Positions 25,633 through 34,136 are shown, numbered from the stretch's first letter. The stretch is DNA of 44,108 bases from DASTSN01 sp035760665 (GCA_035760665.1 DASTSN010000077.1:1-44108), one strand, 5' to 3'. The notes: a model not told the origin generated them from the letters alone. A program made the numbers and translations.

Positions 25633-25659
25633 GAAAACCACTTCCTTCGTTACTTTTTC

Positions 25660-25682
25660 ACCGGCCTAAAGCCGGTTTTTTT
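25660..25682 (+). terminator. Rho-independent terminator of cysS
   Basis: A 6-bp stem (ACCGGC/GCCGGT) with loop CTAAA is followed by T7 running to 25682. It lies 27 bp beyond the cysS stop. Confidence 0.85.
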
Positions 25683-25698
25683 ATATTTCGTTAAACAA

Positions 25699-25749
25699 AT
25701 TCACTCCTTGTCAGCAACGATTGACTCCCCATATTCAACAATTCACTCC
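25699..25749. repeat. Three 9-bp direct repeats at exact 21-bp pitch (candidate activator site)
   Basis: Copies ATTCACTCC (25699-25707), ATTGACTCC (25720-25728) and ATTCACTCC (25741-25749) start exactly 21 bp apart, so they sit on the same DNA face. The last two share a longer CAACrATTsACTCCC core. The third copy ends 60 bp before the ATG of the FAS1 lipoprotein, the right place for an activator. LytTR regulators bind such 9-bp repeats with 12-13 bp between them, and a LytTR pair is encoded immediately downstream. Confidence 0.65.
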
Positions 25750-25784
25750 CAGCTGCGTAGAATGTTTTCCCGTTTATTGTAGTA

Positions 25785-25811
25785 ATAGTTAAACAAAAAC
25801 AGTTTAACTAT
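25785..25811 (+). promoter_or_regulatory. Perfect inverted repeat abutting the FAS1 start codon
   Basis: The 10-bp arms ATAGTTAAAC (25785-25794) and GTTTAACTAT (25802-25811) flank a 7-nt AT-rich loop. The right arm includes the A and T of the ATG at 25810. In RNA it could hide the start codon; in DNA it could be an operator. Confidence 0.6.
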
Positions 25812-26781
25812 GGAACTCAAAAAATTCATTGGTAAATCAGGATTCGTACTAGCAGTCAGTTCAGCTCTACTGGTAACAGCGTGCAATAAGGATGATAATT
25901 CCAGCGATCCCACGCCGACAGATAACACAATTACAGGTGTAGTAGTGGCCAGCGCTGATTTCAGTACATTGAAAGACGCCGTGATAAAAGCCGACCTGCA
26001 AACCACGCTGAGTGGCGCCGGTCCGTTTACGGTTTTTGCCCCGGATAATGCAGCTTTTACAGCTTCGGGCATTGATAATGCAGCACTGGCTTCGCTGACA
26101 GCTGACCAGGTAAAAGCTATCTTGCTTTATCACACGCTGCCCGCAAAAGTGATGGCTGCAGATGTGCCGGCCGGACCGAATGCTAAAGTGACAACTGCCG
26201 GGGGCGATTCTGTATTTGTAACAAAAAATGCAAATGGCGTTTTTGTCAACGGAGTGAAAGTTACGCAGGCTGATATCAGTGCCTCCAATGGCGTAATTCA
26301 CCGGATTGGCCGTGTGTTGCTGCCGCCAGCAGGAAATATCGTGGAAACAGCTGTAGCTGCCGGTCTCGACTCATTAGTAAAGGCCGTCACACTGGCTACA
26401 ACAGAGCCGGGCGGTGATCCCAATCTTGCACAAACCCTGAGCACGGCTACACTTACCGTATTTGCACCCACTAACCAGGCGTTTACCCAGTTACTGGGCA
26501 ACCTGGGTCTCAGCAAACTGGAAGATATACCCGTGGCTACTTTACTGGCTGTATTGCAGTATCACGTTGTGGGTGGCAGGGCCTTCTCATCTGACCTTGC
26601 GAATGGTAACCTTGCGATGCTTGCCAACGGCAACACAACCGTCGGGCTTACCGATGGCACAAATGGCGGACCAACAATTACGGGTAATGGAAATGCAGGC
26701 GCCAAATCAAATATCATTGCTACGAACATTGTATGCCGCAATGGTGTTGTACACCTGATTGATCGTGTACTGTTACCGTAA
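25810..26781 (+). CDS. Lipoprotein with two fasciclin (FAS1) domains
   Basis: This 323-residue protein has a lipoprotein signal ending LVTAC (Cys25), a short Asp/Ser/Thr/Pro linker (DDNSSDPTPTDN), then two FAS1 domains, roughly 42-175 and 178-323. Each shows the FTVFAPDNAAF / TVFAPTNQAF block and the LLYHTLP / LQYHVVGG His block. FAS1 domains serve in adhesion. It is likely surface-exposed. The gene is alone between the cysS terminator and its own terminator at 26824. Upstream lie three direct repeats and a start-codon hairpin, suggesting tight regulation, perhaps by the neighbouring LytTR system. Confidence 0.88.
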   Translation: MELKKFIGKSGFVLAVSSALLVTACNKDDNSSDPTPTDNTITGVVVASADFSTLKDAVIKADLQTTLSGAGPFTVFAPDNAAFTASGIDNAALASLTADQVKAILLYHTLPAKVMAADVPAGPNAKVTTAGGDSVFVTKNANGVFVNGVKVTQADISASNGVIHRIGRVLLPPAGNIVETAVAAGLDSLVKAVTLATTEPGGDPNLAQTLSTATLTVFAPTNQAFTQLLGNLGLSKLEDIPVATLLAVLQYHVVGGRAFSSDLANGNLAMLANGNTTVGLTDGTNGGPTITGNGNAGAKSNIIATNIVCRNGVVHLIDRVLLP

Positions 26782-26823
26782 AAAATGAGTTATTAAATAA
26801 TCAGGGGCTTATCTCTGAAAATC

Positions 26824-26860
26824 ATGGCCCTGTCCCAGGTAAACGGATGGGGCCATTTTT
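26824..26860 (+). terminator. Terminator after the FAS1 gene
   Basis: A 7-bp stem ATGGCCC/GGGCCAT with a 19-nt loop is followed by TTTTT. The stem lies in the 5' part of the longest kinase frame (ATG at 26824), so that ATG is probably not the real kinase start. Confidence 0.6.
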
Positions 26861-26868
26861 CTATACAT

Positions 26869-27897
26869 ATGTTCAGTCACCGCCATCGATACCTGTTTGT
26901 TTTTCTCCTCTCGCTGTACACGTTTTTCAATACGTTGCTCTGCGATGTGTACCATTATTTTCATATAACTATTGCCTGGTACCTGGCGTTTTTGACGATC
27001 ATTGGCATTACGCTGCTCACCTGGGAAGGTAACAGAATAGCTGAGCCGTATCTGAAAAAGCGGCTGCTCACCAGCCGTTCAACCATCAGCTATTTCATTA
27101 TATTCTTTTTTACGGGGAATGCCATAGCTATTGTTGTCACGTTTTTCATGGTGTATTTAGTAGGGACCGTGCTGCAGGGGTATAGTTGGGAGCAAAACAC
27201 CACCCCGCTTAAATTGAATTTTATTTATGCCGTACTCATTAATCTGCTTTTTCACCTGCTGAATGCAATTGTGTATTTTTTCCGGGAGTATAAACGGCAG
27301 TGGGCCGAAGCGGAAGAACTGCGGCGGATCAGTGCGCAGGCGCAGGTACAGCTGATAAAAAGCCAGATTAATCCTCACTTTCTTTTTAATAATTTAAATG
27401 TGCTGTCGGGTATGGTGATCAAAGACAATCCCGAGGCGAACCATTTTATTGAAGAGTTTTCCAAAGTGTACCGTTACATCCTGAACAACCAGGAGAAAGA
27501 GCTGGTGGAATTGCGATCCGAACTTGATTTTATTCAGCCTTATCTTTTCCTGCTGAAAAAAAGATTTGATGAAGGATTGATGGTGGATATTAACATTCCG
27601 GACGCCTATAAAACATTACAGGTGGTGCCGGCAGCTTTACAAATGTTAATTGAAAATGCCATCAAGCATAATATTGTTTCCCGTCACAAGCCCTTGCGGA
27701 TCAGTATTTATACAAATGGAAATCAAACGCTTGTGATTAAAAATAACCTGCAGCCGCGGCAACTGTCCGAATCTTCCACCCGGATTGGCCTGCAGAATAT
27801 TCAGCAACGGTATGAACTAATTAGCGGGAGATCTGTTTCAGTAAATAGGACGATGCATGAATTCGAAGTGGTATTACCGTTGCTAAACCTTACTTAA
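26869..27897 (+). CDS. LytS-type sensor histidine kinase
   Basis: This 342-residue protein has four hydrophobic segments (about residues 5-140), a short coiled coil (EYKRQWAEAEELRRISAQAQ), the phosphoacceptor motif SQINPHFLFNNLNVLSGM with its His, and the N box MLIENAIKHN. This is the His_kinase (PF06580) architecture paired with LytTR regulators. No separate sensory domain is visible, so the signal is probably detected by the membrane part. I chose the ATG at 26869 because the frame's earlier ATG lies in a terminator-like hairpin. The regulator gene follows 9 bp later. Confidence 0.88.
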   Translation: MFSHRHRYLFVFLLSLYTFFNTLLCDVYHYFHITIAWYLAFLTIIGITLLTWEGNRIAEPYLKKRLLTSRSTISYFIIFFFTGNAIAIVVTFFMVYLVGTVLQGYSWEQNTTPLKLNFIYAVLINLLFHLLNAIVYFFREYKRQWAEAEELRRISAQAQVQLIKSQINPHFLFNNLNVLSGMVIKDNPEANHFIEEFSKVYRYILNNQEKELVELRSELDFIQPYLFLLKKRFDEGLMVDINIPDAYKTLQVVPAALQMLIENAIKHNIVSRHKPLRISIYTNGNQTLVIKNNLQPRQLSESSTRIGLQNIQQRYELISGRSVSVNRTMHEFEVVLPLLNLT

Positions 27898-27906
27898 AGC
27901 AGTGCT

Positions 27907-28659
27907 ATGAAAATCGTTTTGGTGGAAGATGAAAGGCTGGCGGCAGAACGACTGCTCACCCTGCTGCAGGAGTACGACCCTTCAATTGAAGTGCTGGCCT
28001 GCCTGGAAAGTATTGAAGAAACGGTTCAGTATTTGCGCAGTCATCCTCACCCGGATTTGTTACTGCTGGATATTCATTTGTCTGACGGGCACAGCTTTGA
28101 AATTTTTAAACAGGTAAGTTTTCATAAACCAGTCATCTTTACAACCGCCTATGATCACTATGCCATTGAGGCCTTTAAGCTGGTTAGTATTGATTATATC
28201 CTCAAGCCGGTTACACTTTCTGCACTGGCGTCTGCTTTGAATAAATTAAGATCACTCTCTTATTCGATTTCGCCGGTTGATATAAGCCCGCCAATTTCCG
28301 CTTTTCAACAATCGCGGTACAAAAGCCGTTTTTTGGGGAAGGTTGGTCAACGGCTGTTTTTTATCGATACCTGCCAGGTGGCTTTTTTCCAGGCGGATAA
28401 TAAAATTGTTTACCTGGTAGATAAAAACGGGAACCGCTACGTGATCGATTTTACGTTGGAACAACTCCGGGAACAACTGGATCCACGGCAGTTTTTCAGG
28501 CTCAATCGCCGCTTTATGGTTAACATCGATGCCATTCACCAGGTAAAACCCTATTATAACAGCCGGCTGAAACTTTCGGTAAAAGGGGCACCGCAAACAG
28601 AGGAATTGGTTATCAGTCGCGATCGTGTGGCAGATTTTAAAGCCTGGGCGAACAGTTAG
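27907..28659 (+). CDS. LytTR-family response regulator
   Basis: This 250-residue regulator has a receiver domain (acidic pocket EDERLAA, phosphoacceptor Asp in DLLLLDIHLSDGHSFE, Lys in DYILKPV) and a C-terminal LytTR DNA-binding domain (FLGKVGQRLFFIDTCQVAFF, later FFRLNRRFMVN). It is in an operon with the kinase, 9 bp apart. Family members bind paired 9-bp direct repeats; three such repeats lie upstream of the FAS1 gene about 2.2 kb away, its likely target by context. The stop codon overlaps the convergent mnmD-like gene. Confidence 0.92.
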   Translation: MKIVLVEDERLAAERLLTLLQEYDPSIEVLACLESIEETVQYLRSHPHPDLLLLDIHLSDGHSFEIFKQVSFHKPVIFTTAYDHYAIEAFKLVSIDYILKPVTLSALASALNKLRSLSYSISPVDISPPISAFQQSRYKSRFLGKVGQRLFFIDTCQVAFFQADNKIVYLVDKNGNRYVIDFTLEQLREQLDPRQFFRLNRRFMVNIDAIHQVKPYYNSRLKLSVKGAPQTEELVISRDRVADFKAWANS

Positions 28660-29348
28660 TGATGTGTTTTATCCAGTAGTTTTGTTGCTCTCTGCATTTC
28701 CCGTTTTCCCGGTGGGCCCGGTATTTTTTGCACATGAAAGCCGGCTTGCTGCATCGCTCTTCGTACATCGCCTTTACTGCAGTAGGTAACAAGGCTGCCG
28801 CCGGGCAAAAGCATAGCGTATAATTTTTCAAAGATTTCCTTTGTCCACAGTTCTGGTTGTGCAGCCGGTGCGAACGCATCGTAGTAAACCAGGTTATACT
28901 TTTCGGTAATTGACGTGTTAACAAAGCTGGCACGAAGTTTTCGAAATGTAAAGTAAGGCGATAGGATGATATCTTTATCCCATTCTTCGCTGTGCAATTT
29001 TTCAAAAGCCAGCTGCAAGTCCGGCCGGTTAAGTCGGGTACAATAATTCAATTCTTTTACTTGTGCATTTTCCAATGGATATAGTTCGATGGCCTGGTAG
29101 AAGACGGGCTGTCGGGTTTTGTCGGCCTCTGACATTGTCAGCAGTGCATTTAAGCCGGTTCCCATGCCCATTTCAAAAATCCGGGTTAAACCGGCAGCCG
29201 CATATCGCCAGTAATGGTGGAGACCAGCCTGGATAAAAATGTGCATGGATTCCTGGATGGCTCCATGTACAGAGTGGTATGTTACCTGCATGTCCGGAAT
29301 TTCTATGGAATGCGATCCGTCGCTGGTTAAAATCAGTTTTTGCCGCAT
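28656..29348 (-). CDS. mnmD: tRNA (mnm5s2U34)-methyltransferase MnmD-like protein
   Basis: This 230-residue protein has a SAM-type Rossmann fold: IFEMGMGTGLNALLTM near residue 55, YYDAFAPAAQPELW near 160, and GGSLVTYCSKGDVRRAMQQAGF near 184. That is the MnmD/MnmC N-domain arrangement, which finishes the wobble-uridine modification; here it is free-standing rather than fused to an oxidase. I chose the ATG at 29348 (MRQKLILTSDGSHSIEIPD), where relatives start. Its stop shares three bases with the LytTR regulator stop on the other strand. Confidence 0.85.
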   Translation of the reverse strand: MRQKLILTSDGSHSIEIPDMQVTYHSVHGAIQESMHIFIQAGLHHYWRYAAAGLTRIFEMGMGTGLNALLTMSEADKTRQPVFYQAIELYPLENAQVKELNYCTRLNRPDLQLAFEKLHSEEWDKDIILSPYFTFRKLRASFVNTSITEKYNLVYYDAFAPAAQPELWTKEIFEKLYAMLLPGGSLVTYCSKGDVRRAMQQAGFHVQKIPGPPGKREMQRATKLLDKTHH

Positions 29349-29403
29349 GTAACAAAATTCTATATTTATTGGCAATCATATTGTCAAAAATCAAGGGTCA
29401 TGT

Positions 29404-30030
29404 ATGCATTATGTTGCGCACCTGAGTAAGGATAAAAAGCTGAAAAAATTGCTGGAAACTGCAGCACCCCTTCAGTTAAAAAAGCGGAAGAATATCTGTA
29501 CGTACCTCTGTGCTTCCATAATGAGTCAGCAACTATCTACCAAAGTGGCAAAAGTGATCCATCAGCGGTTTATGAATCTATATGGTGGGAAAGATCCCAC
29601 GCCAGCGCAAATAATCGCTACTGATTTTCACATATTGCGGGGCATTGGCTTGTCAAATGCCAAAGTAAATTATGTGAAAAATGTTGCACAATTTGAGCTG
29701 GACTTTGGTATGGATCCCAAGAAGCTGCATAAAATGAGTAACGATGAAGTGATAGCCTATCTCACTGCCATAAAGGGAGTGGGGCGATGGACCGTGGAGA
29801 TGCTCCTCATGTTTGCGCTGGGAAGAGAAGATGTTTTTGCTGTTGATGATTTAGGCATTCAAAATGCTATGATTCATTTGTATAAACTGGAGGACAACGA
29901 TAAAAAACGGCTGCGAGAAAACCTACTGCATATTTCCCAGCAGTGGAGTCCTTACCGTACATACGCCTGCATGTTGCTGTGGCAATGGAAAGATAATGCT
30001 CCCTTGAAAGCAGCAGCCCGAAAAACCTAA
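29404..30030 (+). CDS. DNA-3-methyladenine glycosylase family protein (AlkA-like)
   Basis: This 208-residue HhH-GPD protein removes damaged bases from DNA. The helix-hairpin-helix is IKGVGRWTVEMLLMFALGR, followed by VFAVDDLGIQNAM with the catalytic Asp. Near the N-terminus SIMSQQLSTKVA is typical of this superfamily. There is no Cys cluster at the C-terminus, so it is unlike endonuclease III. It lacks the N-terminal domain of E. coli AlkA, matching the shorter Mag/AlkA type. Its stop codon overlaps the convergent epimerase stop by 3-4 bp. Confidence 0.88.
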   Translation: MHYVAHLSKDKKLKKLLETAAPLQLKKRKNICTYLCASIMSQQLSTKVAKVIHQRFMNLYGGKDPTPAQIIATDFHILRGIGLSNAKVNYVKNVAQFELDFGMDPKKLHKMSNDEVIAYLTAIKGVGRWTVEMLLMFALGREDVFAVDDLGIQNAMIHLYKLEDNDKKRLRENLLHISQQWSPYRTYACMLLWQWKDNAPLKAAARKT

Positions 30031-31142
30031 AGCACGACTCTTTCGCTTCGTTTCGGCCAGTTCTCGTCAATACAGGCTCCCAGCCCGGGAGTATCGGGTA
30101 CTTTTATCAGCCCTTTTGCATGGTAGGTGATGCCCCCAATTACCGGGTCTTCGGTATACATAAGTGCGGTATCAAAATCACAAAACTTAACGATTGAGCT
30201 GCTGAGTGCAAGATGAGCAAATGCACTCATACCCAACCGCGATTCCATAAAGGCGCCGATTTGTAAAGGCATGCCTGCCTTTTCGGCCAACCGGATAATT
30301 TTACCGGCCACCAGGAGCCCGCCGGACTTACCCAGCTTTACATTCATCATATCACAGGCTTTTTGTTCAATCAGTTGCCTTGCATCGTGGTGCGTATTAC
30401 AACTTTCGTCCGCCATAATGGGGATCGGGCTTTTTTTGCGCAGCTTTTTTAAGCCCATATAATCCCAGCGGGGAATAGGCTGCTCACAAAACTGAATATT
30501 GTATTCTTCCAGGTCCCGCAGGGTTTTGCCGGCAGTATCCAGATCCCAGCCCTGGTTGGCATCAATGCGTACAGGTATTTTTTTCCCAATTGCCTTGCGG
30601 ATTGCCCGGATACGGGCAACATCTCCGCTATGGCTTTCTCCCAATTTGACTTTTACAGCTGGAAAACCGTCCGCCACAATTTTTTTCGCATCTTCCGCCA
30701 TTTTGCCTGCATCGCCAAGGCTAACGGTGTAATCTGTGTACAGGTTTTTATTTTTTTTACCACCAAGGAACCTGTACAGCGGAAGACCTACCTGCCGGGC
30801 AGCTATATCGTGCAGGGCAATATCAAAAGCGCTTTTGATGGAATAATTGGCAAAAATGATTTTATCCATCAGGGCGATACAGCCTTCGGTGTCCAGCGCA
30901 TTTTTTCCTTTTAAGGCCCTGCCAAAATATTGGGCTACCGCAAAACAGGTATCAATACTTTCCCCATTAATTGGCATGTAGGGATTGCACTCGCCAAAAC
31001 CGGTAAGCCCGTTTTCTGTACGGATTACGATCACAATATTTTCAGCAAAATCGTCCCTGCCAAGCGAGGTGATAAAGGGAGCGATCAGGGGGATTTTGAT
31101 TTTATAAATTTCTACCTGTTGAATGAAATCCGTTTGTTGCAT
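30027..31142 (-). CDS. Dipeptide epimerase (enolase superfamily, L-Ala-D/L-Glu epimerase type)
   Basis: This enolase-superfamily protein of about 371 residues has the acid/base KVKLG pair near residue 165, RIDANQGW (first metal ligand), CEQPI, MADES and the second catalytic Lys in VKLGKSGG. This is the muconate lactonising/dipeptide epimerase subgroup, which in Bacteroidota usually epimerises Ala-Glu peptides from cell-wall turnover. Exact substrate is inferred. I chose the ATG at 31142; another in-frame ATG is at 31148. It lies 15 bp behind the barrel protein gene on the same strand, so the two are likely co-transcribed. Confidence 0.84.
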   Translation of the reverse strand: MQQTDFIQQVEIYKIKIPLIAPFITSLGRDDFAENIVIVIRTENGLTGFGECNPYMPINGESIDTCFAVAQYFGRALKGKNALDTEGCIALMDKIIFANYSIKSAFDIALHDIAARQVGLPLYRFLGGKKNKNLYTDYTVSLGDAGKMAEDAKKIVADGFPAVKVKLGESHSGDVARIRAIRKAIGKKIPVRIDANQGWDLDTAGKTLRDLEEYNIQFCEQPIPRWDYMGLKKLRKKSPIPIMADESCNTHHDARQLIEQKACDMMNVKLGKSGGLLVAGKIIRLAEKAGMPLQIGAFMESRLGMSAFAHLALSSSIVKFCDFDTALMYTEDPVIGGITYHAKGLIKVPDTPGLGACIDENWPKRSERVVL

Positions 31143-31157
31143 AATCATTTTTATCAA

Positions 31158-31832
31158 TTAATCAAATAAGATGCGAATGCCAAGATTTAATGTTCCCGAT
31201 AACGGGGCATGGTTGCTGACAAGAAGATATTTGCTTGGATAATCGGATGTAGGAATCCACGCCCTGCCTTCGCCGTATACATAAATGCTGCCTCCCAGCG
31301 GAACCTCATAGCCCAGTCCCAGGTCAAGAGTCAGCCGTTTGAATTTACCGTCGCCCGCTACCGGCTGCGCCGGCATGGTATAAAGGGAGGTATCAATAAT
31401 ACTGCTGAAGCTGTTTGTTATGCGGCCGCCTACCAAACCAAAACCGGCTGTACAATAAAGATTCCAGCCTTCTTCTGCATGGTAAGTGCCTTTGAGGTAT
31501 TGGCGCCAGCCAATAGACAGGTGTTTGAAACTCAGTGCTGCGTGATTGGTGAAGTTGATCTGCGATGGATTGCCGGTCGATGAATTAGCAGTGGCAATAA
31601 GGTCGTTGCTGAACTTACCTGGTGCAGTATATGCATACCAGATATAAGCACCCTGCCTGGCTGTGAGGTGAAAGTCACAGCGGATTGTTTGTCCAACCGA
31701 CCAGAATTGCTGCTCTTTCTTAAAACTTCGCAATGCAGCAAGGTCTGTTGAAATGCTGAAAGTTGCTTGTGAAAAGGTATAGCTGGTAATAAAAAAAGCG
31801 AGTACCAGTAATATGAAATGATTGTTACGCAA
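31158..31832 (-). CDS. Exported beta-barrel-like protein, hypothetical
   Basis: This protein of about 224 residues has a signal peptide (RNNHFILLVLAFFITSYTFSQ) and a strand-rich mature part with WSVGQTIRCDFHL, YVYGEGRAWIP and a final GTLNLGIRILF strand, like small outer-membrane barrels. No ATG or GTG is available, so a TTG must be used. I prefer the TTG at 31832, because the TTG at 31853 overlaps a TATCATTG near-match to the -7 box (31851-31858). No family name is recognised. Confidence 0.62.
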   Translation of the reverse strand: MRNNHFILLVLAFFITSYTFSQATFSISTDLAALRSFKKEQQFWSVGQTIRCDFHLTARQGAYIWYAYTAPGKFSNDLIATANSSTGNPSQINFTNHAALSFKHLSIGWRQYLKGTYHAEEGWNLYCTAGFGLVGGRITNSFSSIIDTSLYTMPAQPVAGDGKFKRLTLDLGLGYEVPLGGSIYVYGEGRAWIPTSDYPSKYLLVSNHAPLSGTLNLGIRILFD

Positions 31833-31893
31833 CGGCTGATTTCTTATTTGCAATGATAAGAAAATAATTTGTTGGTTTACGGGCCGGTAATAA

Positions 31894-31919
31894 CAAAGCC
31901 ACCTGTGCAGGTGGCTTTG
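31894..31919. terminator. Hairpin after the S46 peptidase gene (weak terminator)
   Basis: A perfect 11-bp stem (31894-31904 with 31909-31919, loop GTGC) lies 20 bp past the peptidase stop codon. It lacks a long T run on either strand, so its termination activity is uncertain. Confidence 0.55.
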
Positions 31920-31938
31920 CCGGGCGATAAAAAATGGT

Positions 31939-34107
31939 TCACTTTACCAGTTTCAGTTCTTGAATAATATTGGTGGCGCCACCGAGTTTATCAATACACC
32001 AAAGCACATAGCGTATGTCAACACAAATGGTGCGGTTGAGATCCTTATCAAAAGCAATTTTGTGGCTGAGTGCTTCGTAATTGCCATCGAAGGCAAGGCC
32101 GATGAGTTCTCCTTTTGCATTCATCACAGGTGAACCTGAGTTGCCACCGGTAATATCTGTTGTGGCGATAAAGTCAATTACCAGGTCATTGCGTTGTTTA
32201 TCGATGTACTGGCCAAAATCTCTTTTTTTAAACATGTCAATTTGTTTGGCCGGCAAATCGAATTCATAATCTCCCGGTATATATTTTTCCAAAATTCCTT
32301 TGGAAGTGGTGACATAGTCATAATGAACCGCGTCACGCGGATTGTACGATTTTACATTGCCAAAAGTGACCCGCATGGTGAATGTTGCGTCGGGGTACAT
32401 TTTTTTTGCTTTTACAGTATCCATTTCCATGATTCCCTTCAGGTAAAGCCTTCCCAGCTCGTTATTGGTGGCCATAAATTGCTGGTAATAGGGAGCATAT
32501 TTGCTTATATAATTTTTATAAAAGGCGCTGGCATAGGCAAAAGCCGGATCGTCCTGCAGCTTGTTTGCATCAGGGTTAGCTGCAAACGCAGCCCATTTAG
32601 CATCATCGAAAATCATGCTGTTGTTAAAAATATAGGCTGCATATTTTTGATAAGTGGCCTCATCTTCCAGCGGACCGTACTGGTTTTTCACGCTGTAGAA
32701 AAACCCGTTAGGATGCTGATCCTGCGGGATATTTTCATAAAACATTTTTGTAACGGCGGCGAGAATGTGCTGGTCGGAAGGTTTGTTTTCCTCTGCCAGA
32801 AACATTTTTCGTTTTTTATCGGCAGCTTCTACTGCTTTTCTAACATCTGCTGCCGTGGCGTTTGTGCCGACAAGGGCGTTTTCGACCTGTAGCAGGGAGG
32901 AGGCAAATGCAATCAGCGGTGAACCAAAAATGCCCTCGATTATATATACACGGTGTTTGGAGTAAGGTCGCCAGGCATCGTAGGCCTTTGCCCATTCGTC
33001 AAATAGATGTTCATATTCCGGTTTTCCTTTTGCCCACGTTGCAAAGGCTTCTTCCTGTTTTTTCTTCTGGTCGTAAATATGGTATTTTATCAGTTGCTTG
33101 CTTTCGCCATCGTAAAACTTCCAGTAATTAGCAATGCCGGCATAGGAGGATGCAAGCTGAAGTTTTACAGCCGGATCTTTTTTCATTTCGGCAAACATAT
33201 ATTTGAGCCGCACTTCGCGCAGTCCTACCAGTGTGGGATTATCAATATCAATTTTTTGTTTTACTCCAAAGGATGTTTCGTACCGGTTGGTGCCGCCAGG
33301 GTAACCATAAATCATAGCATAGTCGCCTTCCTTGACACCTTTTAATGAAATGGGCAGAAACCATTTTGGTTTCAGCGGTACATTGTCGGTTGCGTAATCT
33401 GCTGGTTTGCCGTCTTTACCCATATAAACGCGAAAGACAGAAATATCGCCTGTGTGGCGCGGCCATTCCCAGTTATCGGTATCGCCGCCAAACTTGCCAA
33501 CACTTTCCGGCGGTGCCCCCACCAGACGTATATCTTTGTAACGCTGATAAATGAATACTAAAAACTGGTTTCCTTTAAACAGGCTGCTCACTCTGGCCTC
33601 AATACTTTGTGCGGGATCGGAAAAACGTTTATTGATTACCGTGATAACCTGCGACTGCCGTTGCATCCGGTCATAGCCTGATAAACCTTTTAAAGAATCC
33701 AGCACTTCTTTTGTTACATCATCAATGCGCAGCAAAAATTGCACTGAAAGGCCTTCTGCAGGAATTTCCTCTCCGCGGTTGCGGGCATAAAAGCCATCTT
33801 TCAGGTAATTGTGATCAACAGAGCTGGCGGAAGCAATCACATCATACCCGCAATGGTGATTGGTAAAAATTAATCCTTCCGGGCTTACGATTTCGCCGGT
33901 GCAGCCGCCGCCAAAAATGACAATAGCATCTTTCAGGGAGGCTTTGTTGATGCTGTAGAGTTGGTCCTTTGTAAGTTTCAATCCTTTTTTTACCATGTCG
34001 TTATACACCTGTTGTCCCAGCAACAGCGGTAACCACATCCCTTCATCCGCAAAGGATTTGACAAAAAGAACAACCACCAGCACAGCAGATAGCAGCAATT
34101 TCTTCAT
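31939..34107 (-). CDS. S46 family dipeptidyl-peptidase, DPP7-like
   Basis: This 722-residue serine peptidase releases dipeptides from oligopeptides in the periplasm, feeding asaccharolytic growth. It has a signal peptide (MKKLLLSAVLVVVLFVKSFA), the catalytic His in TNHHCGYD and the Ser in GGNSGSPVMNAKGELIG. The residue after LAFD is Gly (GLAFDGN), as in DPP7, which prefers hydrophobic P1 residues; DPP11 has Arg there. The C-terminus LVK is typical. I chose the ATG at 34107; the upstream TTG overlaps the TAGGTTTG box. Length is normal for S46. Confidence 0.92.
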   Translation of the reverse strand: MKKLLLSAVLVVVLFVKSFADEGMWLPLLLGQQVYNDMVKKGLKLTKDQLYSINKASLKDAIVIFGGGCTGEIVSPEGLIFTNHHCGYDVIASASSVDHNYLKDGFYARNRGEEIPAEGLSVQFLLRIDDVTKEVLDSLKGLSGYDRMQRQSQVITVINKRFSDPAQSIEARVSSLFKGNQFLVFIYQRYKDIRLVGAPPESVGKFGGDTDNWEWPRHTGDISVFRVYMGKDGKPADYATDNVPLKPKWFLPISLKGVKEGDYAMIYGYPGGTNRYETSFGVKQKIDIDNPTLVGLREVRLKYMFAEMKKDPAVKLQLASSYAGIANYWKFYDGESKQLIKYHIYDQKKKQEEAFATWAKGKPEYEHLFDEWAKAYDAWRPYSKHRVYIIEGIFGSPLIAFASSLLQVENALVGTNATAADVRKAVEAADKKRKMFLAEENKPSDQHILAAVTKMFYENIPQDQHPNGFFYSVKNQYGPLEDEATYQKYAAYIFNNSMIFDDAKWAAFAANPDANKLQDDPAFAYASAFYKNYISKYAPYYQQFMATNNELGRLYLKGIMEMDTVKAKKMYPDATFTMRVTFGNVKSYNPRDAVHYDYVTTSKGILEKYIPGDYEFDLPAKQIDMFKKRDFGQYIDKQRNDLVIDFIATTDITGGNSGSPVMNAKGELIGLAFDGNYEALSHKIAFDKDLNRTICVDIRYVLWCIDKLGGATNIIQELKLVK

Positions 34108-34128
34108 GTGTAAATGTTTTTGGTTCAA

Positions 34129-34136
34129 CAAACCTA
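34129..34136 (-). promoter_or_regulatory. -7 promoter box for the S46 peptidase gene
   Basis: TAGGTTTG on the minus strand lies 21 bp upstream of the ATG at 34107. Its position argues against the upstream TTG. Confidence 0.55.

Noticed and set aside
32194..32892. 232-codon frame opposite the S46 peptidase
   Set aside because: The peptidase is complete with His and Ser motifs. The opposite frame shows no motif and no promoter.
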